The position numbers and the translations under genes were made by a program. Of a stretch of DNA of 64,000 nucleotides, positions 1 to 8,208 are shown piece after piece. The stretch is from Bacteroidales bacterium (GTDB lineage: Bacteria; Bacteroidota; Bacteroidia; Bacteroidales; FEN-979), in the NCBI GenBank assembly GCA_023231005.1, contig JALNWG010000006.1, forward strand, positions 62,001 to 126,000. Direction: 5' to 3'. The notes under the pieces were generated by a model. That model was not told the DNA's origin. It saw only the letters and a list, made by a program, of their open reading frames with translations, and ran no database searches. Within the stretch, counting starts at the first letter, position 1; every line of letters starts with the position of its first letter.

Positions 1-76
1 TTGCTACCTTCGTGAATTAATAAGAATATTATTATCTATTTGAATATTAACACATTAATTAATTGTTGAAAGCTAT

Positions 77-2608
77 ATGGTACCGGGAGAGAAAATAGTT
101 CAAGTAAATATCGAAAATCAGATGAAAACAGCCTACATTGACTATTCAATGTCGGTCATTGTGCAGCGTGCATTACCTGATGTGAGGGATGGATTAAAAC
201 CAGTTCATCGCAGGGTTTTATATGGTATGTATGATTTGGGCATTGTTTCAAACAGGTCCTATAAAAAATCAGCAAGGATTGTAGGGGAGGTGCTTGGAAA
301 GTATCATCCTCATGGAGATACGTCTGTTTATGATGCGATGGTCAGGTTGGCACAGGATTGGAGTTTAAGATATCCGCTTGTCGATGGTCAGGGGAACTTT
401 GGTTCAATGGATGGTGATAATGCAGCGGCAATGCGTTATACCGAGGCCAGATTGAGAAAGATAGCAGAAGAAATGGTAGCCGATATTGAAAAAGATACTG
501 TTGATTTCCAGTTAAATTTTGATGATTCCCTAAAAGAACCGACTGTAATGCCATCGAGGATTCCTAATCTACTTGTTAATGGAGCAAGTGGAATTGCTGT
601 CGGAATGGCAACCAACATGGCTCCACATAACATGAGTGAAGTTGTAGACGGCATTATTGCTTATATTGACAATCCTCAGATCACCATTCCTGAATTAATG
701 AAATATATTAAAGCACCGGATTTTCCGACGGGTGGTGTCATTTATGGATATGATGGAGTGAAAGAAGCTTATGAAACTGGACGGGGACGGATTATAATAC
801 GTGGGGAAACAAAGATTGAGCAGGATGACAATGGTCGTGAGAGTATTATTGTTACCTCCGTACCATATCAGGTCAATAAATCTGAAATGATCAAGAAAAC
901 AGCCGAATTGGTCAATGATAAAAAGATTGAAGGAATTAGCGATATCCGTGATGAATCCGATCGAGATGGAGTTCGGATTGTATATGAATTGAAGCGAGAA
1001 GCTGTTACAAACGTGGTATTGAATAAATTGTTTCAGATGACCCCCTTACAGTCTTCGTTCAATACCAACAATATTGCGCTCGTAAATGGACGCCCGATGA
1101 TGTTGACATTGAAAGACATGATTGTTCATTATGTAGAACATCGGCATATTGTTATTCAACGGAGGACCCGGTTTGAATTAGCAGAAACTGAAAAACGTGC
1201 TCATATTTTGGAGGGGTTATTGATTGCGCTCGACCGTCTTGACGAAGTGATCGCTTTGATTCGCGCTTCCCAAACCCCCGAGGATGCAAAAGTAGGATTG
1301 ATGTCAACATTCTCATTGAGTGACGTTCAGGCCAAAGCCATTCTCGATATGCGTTTACAGCGACTTACCGGATTGGAAAGAGATAAAATCAAAGAGGAAT
1401 ATGATGAATTAATTAAATTGATTGAACATCTGAAAGAAATTCTGGCTGATGTGAAATTGCAAATGGATATTATTAAGGAAGAACTCCGAGATATTAAAAC
1501 AAAATATGGGGATGAACCTAGATCACAAATTATATATACAACTTCGGATTTTAAAATTGAGGATACCATTCCGGATGAAAATGTGGTCATAACCATTTCA
1601 CACATGGGTTATGTCAAGCGGACTCCCCTATCGGAATATCGTCGTCAGAATAGGGGAGGGCGTGGTGTTAAAGGGACAGACATCCGGGATGAGGATTTCC
1701 TGGAACATTTGTTTGTTGCCACGAACCATAACTATTTACTTTTCTTTACGGAAAAAGGCAAATGTTTTTGGCTTCGGGTTTTTGAAATTCCAGAAGGAGG
1801 AAAGACATCAAAAGGAAGAGCTATACAAAACCTTGTCAACATTGAGAAGGATGATATTGTAAGGGCCTATATCAATATAAAGGATTTAAAAGACGAGGAG
1901 TACATTAAATCGAATTATATTATTTTGGCTACTCAACACGGGACGATTAAAAAAACTTCCCTTGAGGCTTATTCCCGTCCACGGCAAAACGGTATCAATG
2001 CCATTACTGTTCATGAAGGGGATCATTTATTGGAGGCGAAATTGACTCAGGGAACAGATGAAGTAGTGATGGCGCTTAAATCAGGTCGTGCTATCCGGTT
2101 TAATGAACAAAAAGTCAGACCAATGGGAAGAAATGCAGCAGGTGTCAGAGGAATTTTATTATCTGGACCTGGGGACGAAGTAGTTGGGATGATTTGTATC
2201 CCCTTGAATAAAAAGAGTGAAGTGCTGGTTGTTTCTGAAAATGGATATGGAAAACGATCTGATCTGGATGATTACCGGATTACAAACCGGGGTGGTAAAG
2301 GTGTTAAAACGTTGAACATTACTGATAAAACGGGAGTATTGATCGCGGTTAAAGATGTTTCTGATGGGGATGACCTGATGATAATCAATAAATCGGGAGT
2401 CATTATCCGTATGGGTATATCTTCCCTTCGCGTGATGGGTCGTGCAACGCAAGGAGTAAGGCTGATCAAGATTGATGAGGGAGATGCCATTGCTGCCGTT
2501 GCAAAGGTCAGTGTACCAGAGGAGGCAGAAGACACTTCAGAATCGGAAAGAACCTCTGATATTGAGGACCAGGATACAAATCACACTGAAACTGAAATTG
2601 AAAATTAA
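77..2608 (+). CDS. gyrA: DNA gyrase subunit A
   Basis: This is the 843-residue A subunit of DNA gyrase, which cuts and rejoins DNA in ATP-driven negative supercoiling with GyrB. The N-terminal breakage-reunion domain is complete: the helix with HPHGDTSVYD at residues 77-86, the QGNFGSMDGD stretch, and the catalytic tyrosine Y121 in MRYTEAR. Six-bladed C-terminal repeats follow, including the GyrA-box-like RRQNRGGRGVKG near residue 530. Length is normal for the family and the start (MVPGEKI) matches the usual beginning. Residue T82 is at the position of E. coli Ser83 in the quinolone pocket, and D86 matches Asp87. Thr is a natural variant in some species, so no resistance is claimed. The C-terminus is a Glu/Asp/Thr-rich tail. 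It is a host housekeeping gene and marks the chromosomal side of the prophage boundary. Confidence 0.98.
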   Translation: MVPGEKIVQVNIENQMKTAYIDYSMSVIVQRALPDVRDGLKPVHRRVLYGMYDLGIVSNRSYKKSARIVGEVLGKYHPHGDTSVYDAMVRLAQDWSLRYPLVDGQGNFGSMDGDNAAAMRYTEARLRKIAEEMVADIEKDTVDFQLNFDDSLKEPTVMPSRIPNLLVNGASGIAVGMATNMAPHNMSEVVDGIIAYIDNPQITIPELMKYIKAPDFPTGGVIYGYDGVKEAYETGRGRIIIRGETKIEQDDNGRESIIVTSVPYQVNKSEMIKKTAELVNDKKIEGISDIRDESDRDGVRIVYELKREAVTNVVLNKLFQMTPLQSSFNTNNIALVNGRPMMLTLKDMIVHYVEHRHIVIQRRTRFELAETEKRAHILEGLLIALDRLDEVIALIRASQTPEDAKVGLMSTFSLSDVQAKAILDMRLQRLTGLERDKIKEEYDELIKLIEHLKEILADVKLQMDIIKEELRDIKTKYGDEPRSQIIYTTSDFKIEDTIPDENVVITISHMGYVKRTPLSEYRRQNRGGRGVKGTDIRDEDFLEHLFVATNHNYLLFFTEKGKCFWLRVFEIPEGGKTSKGRAIQNLVNIEKDDIVRAYINIKDLKDEEYIKSNYIILATQHGTIKKTSLEAYSRPRQNGINAITVHEGDHLLEAKLTQGTDEVVMALKSGRAIRFNEQKVRPMGRNAAGVRGILLSGPGDEVVGMICIPLNKKSEVLVVSENGYGKRSDLDDYRITNRGGKGVKTLNITDKTGVLIAVKDVSDGDDLMIINKSGVIIRMGISSLRVMGRATQGVRLIKIDEGDAIAAVAKVSVPEEAEDTSESERTSDIEDQDTNHTETEIEN

Positions 2609-2612
2609 TTTT

Positions 2613-2620
2613 TATATTTG
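2613..2620 (+). promoter_or_regulatory. Possible -7 box (TATATTTG)
   Basis: TATATTTG matches the Bacteroidota TANNTTTG -7 element and lies 46 nt before the ATG of the TPR gene, just after the gyrA stop. No TTTG box is seen at the usual -33 distance, so support is weak. Confidence 0.3.
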
Positions 2621-2665
2621 CCGCCTGAAAATCAACTCAAAAGAACAATATTAATATTCTATGCA

Positions 2666-3853
2666 ATGAAAAAAATCGCCATTTTGTTGGTACTGGTATC
2701 AACCTTTACCCTTGCCTTTGGACAGAAAAATGTCCGGCAAACTGCCTCTAATTTTCTGAAAGATGGGAAATTAGATAAAGCGATGGAAGCTATTAATCAA
2801 TGCGTTTTAGATCCTAGTACAGCACAGGATGCGAAAGCTTGGTTTATTCGGGGAAATATTTATCTCGAAATTTCCAATGCAAAAGATGATAAGTATAAAT
2901 CACTTGACGCAGATCCCTTGAAGAAAGCGCTGGAATCCTATAAAAATGCCATTGAATTTGATACAAAAAAGGAATATTATGATGATATTTTTGCAAAGCT
3001 GAACTGGCAACGGAATAACTATTATAACAGCGGGGTAGAAGCTTATAATAAACGTGATTATAAAGAGGCTATGAAAGCATTCAGCAATGGCGCAGATGTA
3101 ATCGATCTGGCAAAAGTGTCTGATACTTTATCGCTATTGAATGCAGCCACTTGTGCTGCACTTGCAAATGAACGTGAATTTGCTAAAGAATATTATATCA
3201 GATTATTAAAGGGTAACTATAAATCACCGGCTTTATTTATGGCGTTATCAGATGTTTATCGTCAGGATAAAGACTCTGTAAATGCAATTAAATATGTTCG
3301 GATGGGGCAACAACTATATCCTACAGATCTCCGACTTCTTTTAACTGAAACGAATATTTACCTGACTTTTGGAAATACTGCTAAAGCTTTACGGAATTTA
3401 CAGGTTGCTAAAGAAAAAGACACTGCGAATATGTCGGTTTTTTTCGCATTAGGTACTATTTATGATAATATCTCATCTGACAGCGCTAATCCATTAAACG
3501 TAAGAGCAGAAGCTTTTGAAAATGCGGTAAAATCCTATAGTGATGCAATTCGTTTGAATACAAATTATTTTGAGGCAAATTACAATCTCGGAGCACTTTA
3601 TGTGAACAAGGCAGCTGGGTTGAACGATGATGCCAATAGATTACCGTTAGATGCTACATCTCAATATGATAAATTAAAGAAAGAAGCAGATGGTTTTTTA
3701 GAAATGGCGTTGCCATATCTTGAAAAAGCAATTGAGCTTCAACCAGGGGATTTGAATACACTCTATTCGTTGAAACAAATTTATGCACGTACCAATCGTC
3801 CGGATAAAATGAAAGCGATTCAGCAAAAGATAGATGAGACACAGAAGAAATAA
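2666..3853 (+). CDS. Secreted tetratricopeptide-repeat protein
   Basis: A 395-residue protein with an N-terminal signal peptide (MKKIAILLVLVSTFTLAFG, cleavage near GQ), so it is exported to the periplasm or outer membrane. The rest is helical with tetratricopeptide-like pairs, for example AWFIRGNIYLEI, ALESYKNAIEFD and EANYNLGALYVNKA. The last repeats before the C-terminus are the clearest (PYLEKAIELQPGD). TPR proteins are protein-interaction scaffolds; the partner is unknown. The ATG at 2666 is preferred over an upstream ATG at 2618 because the signal peptide begins exactly there. It follows gyrA after 57 nt and ends in a clear terminator. It is probably host chromosome, not phage. Confidence 0.85.
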   Translation: MKKIAILLVLVSTFTLAFGQKNVRQTASNFLKDGKLDKAMEAINQCVLDPSTAQDAKAWFIRGNIYLEISNAKDDKYKSLDADPLKKALESYKNAIEFDTKKEYYDDIFAKLNWQRNNYYNSGVEAYNKRDYKEAMKAFSNGADVIDLAKVSDTLSLLNAATCAALANEREFAKEYYIRLLKGNYKSPALFMALSDVYRQDKDSVNAIKYVRMGQQLYPTDLRLLLTETNIYLTFGNTAKALRNLQVAKEKDTANMSVFFALGTIYDNISSDSANPLNVRAEAFENAVKSYSDAIRLNTNYFEANYNLGALYVNKAAGLNDDANRLPLDATSQYDKLKKEADGFLEMALPYLEKAIELQPGDLNTLYSLKQIYARTNRPDKMKAIQQKIDETQKK

Positions 3854-3870
3854 AGACTAACACAGGAGTG

Positions 3871-3907
3871 ACAGGAGCGTAGTAAATCTATTCTCCTGTT
3901 TTATTTT
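3871..3907 (+). terminator. Rho-independent terminator after the TPR gene
   Basis: The arms ACAGGAG (3871-3877) and CTCCTGT (3893-3899) form a stem followed directly by a T-rich tract (TTTATTTT). It closes the gyrA-side chromosomal unit. Confidence 0.8.
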
Positions 3908-3993
3908 ACAACTTATATTTAACATAATATTAATTATAAGACAATTTGAAAAGTGCATATATTTGATAATTAGTCCATTATGATTTTTTAAAA

Positions 3994-4009
3994 TGACCAA
4001 AAAAGGTCA
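3994..4009. promoter_or_regulatory. Perfect inverted repeat TGACC-N6-GGTCA
   Basis: TGACC, six A residues and GGTCA form a perfect 16-bp palindrome in the AT-rich gap upstream of the recombinase operon. It could be an operator for a dimeric regulator. No regulator gene is adjacent, so the role is open. Confidence 0.4.
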
Positions 4010-4053
4010 ATTATGGATAACCAAAATAGGAAAATCAACATAAATGAGGTACA

Positions 4054-4082
4054 ACGAACAGAGAACGAACAACATACGAACA
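4054..4082. repeat. Three ACGAACA direct repeats at 11-bp spacing
   Basis: ACGAACA occurs at 4054-4060, 4065-4071 and 4076-4082, each start 11 bp after the last, about one helical turn. The array runs directly into the palindrome at 4083-4104. Arm-type recombinase sites or cooperative regulator sites are plausible. Confidence 0.55.
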
Positions 4083-4108
4083 TGCAAACTCGCGCGTGTT
4101 TGCACGAA
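4078..4108. other. Candidate Xer-type core site (11-6-11 layout)
   Basis: TGCAAAC and GTTTGCA (4083-4089, 4098-4104) face each other around T-CGCGCG-T. With full 11-bp arms this is the layout of Xer recombination sites: two 11-bp arms, palindromic on the inner side, around a 6-bp centre. It lies about 55 bp before the operon encoding a XerD-like recombinase and beside three phased repeats. The G+C-only centre is unusual for dif-type sites, so this is a candidate attachment core only. Confidence 0.35.
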
Positions 4109-4159
4109 TATGAGATATATAACAGATAGACAAGGTATTAACAATAATTAATAACAGGA

Positions 4160-4735
4160 ATGAGAAAAATAGCACTAACCCATATTGAGGTTCCTGAAAG
4201 CAGCAGTTTCTTAAAAGAGCGGAACTGTTTTAGTATCGCCCTGGGCAATGGCGTGATTGCCGGTTGGTCAAATGACCGGTTGGCAACTGATTTTATGGTG
4301 AAAATAAATTTGGAGTTGAATTATAAGCTCGTAACTCTCAATCAAATCCTTATTGAGACTTACTCCCACTACCGGAAAGTTTGGTTTTATGTAACAAACT
4401 TTCCGGATCACACGGCAATTGAAAGAGCTATTTTGAGTGCATTTTCATCCATTGACCGTTGCTTAGACCTGGCTACAACTCGTGGACATTTTCCAAATGG
4501 TAATCATATGGTATTCAGACATTTATTTTCTTCACTGGATAGCCTTGATGAAATTTTGGCCGACCTTCAAAAGATTGAAAAGTACTGTAAACATTACGTA
4601 GAAGTACGAATGTTACAGGTTTTTAGGGACCGTGTTGGGTATGTCAGAAATGATCTTAAAAGCCTTGGTCAAGGTGAAGGAAATGTTGAAATGCGAACTG
4701 GTCCAGTAAACGGAAAATCAATATCAGCAAATTGA
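4160..4735 (+). CDS. Hypothetical protein, partner of the recombinase
   Basis: A 191-residue protein I do not recognise. It has no signal peptide or membrane segment. The centre and C-terminal half look helical, with an Arg-rich stretch (VRMLQVFRDRVGYVRNDLKS) that could bind DNA or protein. Its stop is 4 nt before the start of the recombinase gene, so the two are almost certainly co-transcribed and may act together, for example as a directionality or accessory factor. That role is inference from position only. It is the first gene after the host terminator. Confidence 0.7.
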   Translation: MRKIALTHIEVPESSSFLKERNCFSIALGNGVIAGWSNDRLATDFMVKINLELNYKLVTLNQILIETYSHYRKVWFYVTNFPDHTAIERAILSAFSSIDRCLDLATTRGHFPNGNHMVFRHLFSSLDSLDEILADLQKIEKYCKHYVEVRMLQVFRDRVGYVRNDLKSLGQGEGNVEMRTGPVNGKSISAN

Positions 4736-4739
4736 AATT

Positions 4740-5645
4740 ATGAATAATTGGAACTCCTATTTGAAAGGTTTTGCAGGATTTATGAAGCTTGAAAGGTCGC
4801 TTTCAAACAAAACTGTGGAAGGTTATTCTTATGATGTATGGAAATTGAGGAATTATCTTGATATGGAAAACATCATTATCACTCCTGAGAAAGTAGAAGT
4901 AAAACATCTGCGGGGGTTCATAACCTGGATTAACAAGGAAGGAATAACCGCTCGGGCTCAGGTTCGTATATTGCATGGAATAAGGGCATTTTTCAATTAT
5001 TTATGGTCGGAAGGTGCTGTAAAACAGAATATTGCTTTATTGATCGACTTACCAGTAGTGGGTTTTAGATTGCCTGTGATGCTCAGTGTTACTGAAATTG
5101 ACAGAATGATAAGAAACATTGACCTCAATGCGCCGGAAGGCAAAAGAAACAAAGCAATGGTTGAAACGCTTTATGGATGCGGACTTCGGGTTTCGGAACT
5201 GGTTAATTTGAAAATTTCTGAATTATACTTTCGTGAAGGATACATCAAAGTAACCGGTAAAGGTGACAAACAAAGAATAGTGCCTATTGGAACAGTTGCA
5301 ATGAACGAAATTAATGGATATATGCGGTTTGCTCGGCCACAATTAACCATTAAAAAGGGACAGGATAACTTTGTATTCCTTAACAAACGTGGTTCTTCCC
5401 TTTCCCGGGAAATGGTATTTGTCATCGTTCAACAACTGGCAATTATGGCAGGGATAAGAAAACCGATCGGTCCACATACTTTAAGACATTCCTTTGCATC
5501 ACACCTTTTAGAAGGTGGCGCTGACCTACGTGCAATTCAAGAAATGCTGGGGCATGCTTCCATTGTCACAACGGAAATCTATACTCATATGAACAAAGAG
5601 CATCTCAGAGACACTATTATAATGTATCATCCACGGAACAATTAA
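4740..5645 (+). CDS. XerD-like tyrosine recombinase (putative prophage integrase)
   Basis: A 301-residue tyrosine recombinase with the compact XerC/XerD architecture: an N-terminal SAM-like core-binding domain (residues 5-95) and a C-terminal catalytic domain. All catalytic residues are visible: R150 (CGLRVSE), K174 (GKGDKQR), H246 and R249 (HTLRH), H272 (LGHAS) and the nucleophile Y281 (TEIYTH). It ends like XerD (KEHLRDTIIMYHPR). Host Xer proteins resolve chromosome dimers at dif. This copy sits at the edge of a prophage, beside a candidate Xer-type site and in an operon with an unknown phage-side ORF, so it is more likely the element's own integrase. It could still be the host xerD with the phage integrated next to it. 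Confidence 0.85.
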   Translation: MNNWNSYLKGFAGFMKLERSLSNKTVEGYSYDVWKLRNYLDMENIIITPEKVEVKHLRGFITWINKEGITARAQVRILHGIRAFFNYLWSEGAVKQNIALLIDLPVVGFRLPVMLSVTEIDRMIRNIDLNAPEGKRNKAMVETLYGCGLRVSELVNLKISELYFREGYIKVTGKGDKQRIVPIGTVAMNEINGYMRFARPQLTIKKGQDNFVFLNKRGSSLSREMVFVIVQQLAIMAGIRKPIGPHTLRHSFASHLLEGGADLRAIQEMLGHASIVTTEIYTHMNKEHLRDTIIMYHPRNN

Positions 5646-5719
5646 TTCTTGGTATTGGAATACTTATAGCTCTACAAAAGGTTTAAAAGTATAGCATTTA
5701 TTATTTGCAAGCCAGAATG

Positions 5720-6301
5720 TTAACTGATAATACAAGTTATAGTTATCGTCAGCAACCCAAGTATTTCACCATCTACCGGTGCTTCTACCGGCACACCATC
5801 TTTAGGAATTGTGACAGCTCCATCCCCTGCAGCCAGGCTAAAATAAAGCCAGTTATCTTGTGACAGGGCTGAGAATGAAAAGACAGTCGTTTCTGTTCCG
5901 GTGTAGGCAGCCTGGATTGGCAACTGGGTTAAAAGAAGTCCCTGATCATTTACCCCGGTTCTGCATTCAATATTGAAATCCACCCTCGATTCATTGCTGA
6001 AATGAGAATCAATCCTCACTACTGTCTGGTCCTCATATAATCTCACAAAGACCATTGCAGATTTACTCGAAGGATTCGGGATATTCAGTATGTACTGTTT
6101 TACCTGCTGAACCTGGCCGCCACCTCCGGTTTCTCCCCATGGAATCCAATAACTGCCGTTCCACAGATAGGCTGTGAACTTTCCGGAATTATAATACAAC
6201 TGCCCTTCTACCGGATTTTGAGGTAAATCCGGTAGATTATGCAGGACAGCGTTTAATAGTTGATTTTGTTGAATGTCCAGATTGGACTTAAATGAAGGCA
6301 T
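5720..6301 (-). CDS. Putative short tail fibre or receptor-binding protein
   Basis: A 193-residue protein at the end of the tail operon. Its first 50 residues (LDIQQNQLLNAVLHNL, then GQLYYNSG and LWNGSYWIPW) match in pattern the start of the neighbouring 363-residue fibre (NKNELQNAVIQNL, GQKYFDTT, YWNGTVWV). The two therefore share an N-terminal attachment module. The rest is beta-rich with Gly/Thr/Val runs, typical of fibre tips. As the last virion gene it is the best candidate for a terminal adhesin or a fibre accessory protein. The function is inferred from gene order and the shared module. Confidence 0.6.
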   Translation of the reverse strand: MPSFKSNLDIQQNQLLNAVLHNLPDLPQNPVEGQLYYNSGKFTAYLWNGSYWIPWGETGGGGQVQQVKQYILNIPNPSSKSAMVFVRLYEDQTVVRIDSHFSNESRVDFNIECRTGVNDQGLLLTQLPIQAAYTGTETTVFSFSALSQDNWLYFSLAAGDGAVTIPKDGVPVEAPVDGEILGLLTITITCIIS

Positions 6302-6323
6302 AACAGCTTTTTAAGTTTCCAGA

Positions 6324-7415
6324 TTATCCCACAATTACGATCTGACCGGTAATTGCAGTTGCAGAAGTCCAGGTTACGTCACCGGCAGCGTTCACGTTGA
6401 TGTCCACTTCAACTGAATAGCGGGTTGTTGAAATGGTTTCATAAACCGAAACAACCACATCGGCGGTGCAACCATGTGTAGCAGCTGCAATGGTCTGAGT
6501 TGCAACACCGGTGATTGCTCCCACATATTTCTTGGTTCGCCCAGTGGTTTTTCCGTCAACATAGGTCTTTGTGGCTTTCTGGGTTGCAAGCCTGGTATCA
6601 CTGTTTGCAGTCAGAGTTCCATCAGTATCAATGACACCGGCCTTGAAATTATCGGTTTCAAGGTTGTTGATCGTATTGCTATCAGCATCGATGGATTTGT
6701 TGGTCAAGGTCTGGACGGCCGCCAACCTTACCAGATCAGAGGATTCAGTGTTGTCGACCCCGTCGAAGTCGGCAGCGACAATGGCGGAACCTTTGGTAAC
6801 ATTGGCAATTACCATATCACCAACGCTCACTCCGGCACCGGATGGAGTACTCACCCCGGAAGTCGTACCGGCAACAGTCACTTTCCAGAACCATCCTTTT
6901 TGAATGGTCGTGATCCCTTGGGCTGCAATGGTCTGGCTTCCATCAAAGGTACCTTTGTAAACCATCCCGGCAGTGATTTGACCCTGAATAGCCGCAACCT
7001 GACCGTCAACATAGGTCTTGGTAGCCTTCTGGCTGGCCACTTTCACATCGGAATTAGCCGCCAGGTTACCATCAATATCAAGGTACGCCAAAGGCATTTG
7101 CTTGATATCATCAACATTGGTCAACCCTACCTGTGCCTTGGTTGTGGCGTGAGGGTTGGAAGTCGATGCAAGATGGGTGTCAATCGCGGCATGGGTATTC
7201 GTACCCCGGTTGAGCAGGGAATTGTGATCAATAGCTGTGGGATCAACGCATTTTACCCAGACCGTTCCATTCCAGTATTTCTCATAATTATCCGTCGTGT
7301 CGAAATACTTCTGGCCTTTGATCGGGCTTGCCGGGGCCGATGCCAGGTTTTGAATTACAGCATTCTGCAATTCGTTTTTGTTGAAGTCCAACGGGACCAG
7401 TACTTTTTTTGCCAT
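6324..7415 (-). CDS. Tail fibre protein with internal repeats
   Basis: A 363-residue fibre-like protein. Residues 8-55 are the attachment-type module shared with the next gene (FNKNELQNAVIQNLAS, KYFDTTDNYEKYWNGTVW). The shaft contains two similar repeats, around residues 118-135 and 258-290: a DxDGxLxANSD stretch followed by ATKTYVDG. Such repeats are common in trimeric phage fibres and fit duplication of a shaft unit. The C-terminus is beta-rich (TATQTIAAATHG to GQIVIVG), resembling a knob domain. A long plus-strand ORF covers the same DNA but is a shadow of this low-complexity coding sequence. Confidence 0.7.
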   Translation of the reverse strand: MAKKVLVPLDFNKNELQNAVIQNLASAPASPIKGQKYFDTTDNYEKYWNGTVWVKCVDPTAIDHNSLLNRGTNTHAAIDTHLASTSNPHATTKAQVGLTNVDDIKQMPLAYLDIDGNLAANSDVKVASQKATKTYVDGQVAAIQGQITAGMVYKGTFDGSQTIAAQGITTIQKGWFWKVTVAGTTSGVSTPSGAGVSVGDMVIANVTKGSAIVAADFDGVDNTESSDLVRLAAVQTLTNKSIDADSNTINNLETDNFKAGVIDTDGTLTANSDTRLATQKATKTYVDGKTTGRTKKYVGAITGVATQTIAAATHGCTADVVVSVYETISTTRYSVEVDINVNAAGDVTWTSATAITGQIVIVG

Positions 7416-7443
7416 GTTTGTGATTTTAAGGTTTGTAAAAAGG

Positions 7444-8205
7444 TTAACTGTAAATTATTTTTCCACTTGCAGGTGGATTCAGCCGGATCACCATCTGATC
7501 AGTAGATTCATGAGTAATTTCCGAGATCAGTTCACGACCGGTGGTGTCCACAACAACCACAGTCGGGTATTTTTGAAGGTTATGCTGAATCGTAATTTCG
7601 CTTTGGTTGACAAAAGATTGTACAACTTGAGGCGCTGAGCTTCCACCGCCGCCACCGGGAGTTCCTGAAGCTGCCGGGTCAACGATCCGGTAAAGAAAGA
7701 AAAGTTCGATCTGTGCGCTTCCGGATTTTGGGTTCTCACCACCGGACAGGCAAACATAAACCGGGGTGTTGGTAAACAACTGTGTCGAAAAAACTGGCGT
7801 CATGCGCTGTATTTCCATCGACGAAGACATAAGAACCAATGACGGGAAATAACCCCAATCCTGTGTTTCAGTATCGCCATCCGTTGTAACATTCAATGTC
7901 TGGTTAGGATAAATGTTCAACCCTCCAATTGGCGGTGGTGTCGGAGTGATCCGGGCAATAAGAGAAATCAGGTCAATGATTTTTCCGGATCCCGGAGCCG
8001 GGATGATTACATGGATCTCTGTCAGGCGATTGCTTTCATCTTCGGTAATTACATGCTTTCCCGCAATGACAGGCGAAGACTGGCTATTTTGCAGACTGTT
8101 ATACAGTTCTGTGAAGTTTTCATTGATTTTCTTCCCGCCAACGCGGAGTTTGTCACCCCTTTTATCGCCCGGTACAATCCCGAGATTTATTTCTTGTCTT
8201 GCCAT
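7444..8205 (-). CDS. Putative distal tail/baseplate or fibre-tip protein
   Basis: A 253-residue protein. The N-terminus (GDKRGDKLRVGGKKINENFTELY) is of the kind found on phage appendage proteins that hold a parallel structure. After a Gly/Ser linker (GTPGGGGGSSAP) the C-terminal 60 residues form a small beta domain with SEITIQHNLQKYPTVVVVD, as in many fibre C-termini. It starts 3 nt after the upstream gene's stop and so is part of the tail operon. Exact role unknown. Confidence 0.6.
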   Translation of the reverse strand: MARQEINLGIVPGDKRGDKLRVGGKKINENFTELYNSLQNSQSSPVIAGKHVITEDESNRLTEIHVIIPAPGSGKIIDLISLIARITPTPPPIGGLNIYPNQTLNVTTDGDTETQDWGYFPSLVLMSSSMEIQRMTPVFSTQLFTNTPVYVCLSGGENPKSGSAQIELFFLYRIVDPAASGTPGGGGGSSAPQVVQSFVNQSEITIQHNLQKYPTVVVVDTTGRELISEITHESTDQMVIRLNPPASGKIIYS

Positions 8206-8208
8206 AGC

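Noticed and set aside
77..2608. GyrA Thr82 as a quinolone resistance mutation
   Set aside because: Thr at this position is wild type in some bacteria; there is no host reference in the window.
2581..2620. Full -33/-7 promoter before the TPR gene and at 57.08 kb
   Set aside because: The TTG/TTTG found upstream is 12 nt from the box, shorter than the usual spacing, so only the -7 box is reported.
6474..7505. Long plus-strand ORF opposite the tail fibre gene
   Set aside because: Its Cys/Gly/Ser-rich product is the mirror of the repetitive fibre coding sequence; the minus-strand frame has recognisable fibre modules and neighbours.
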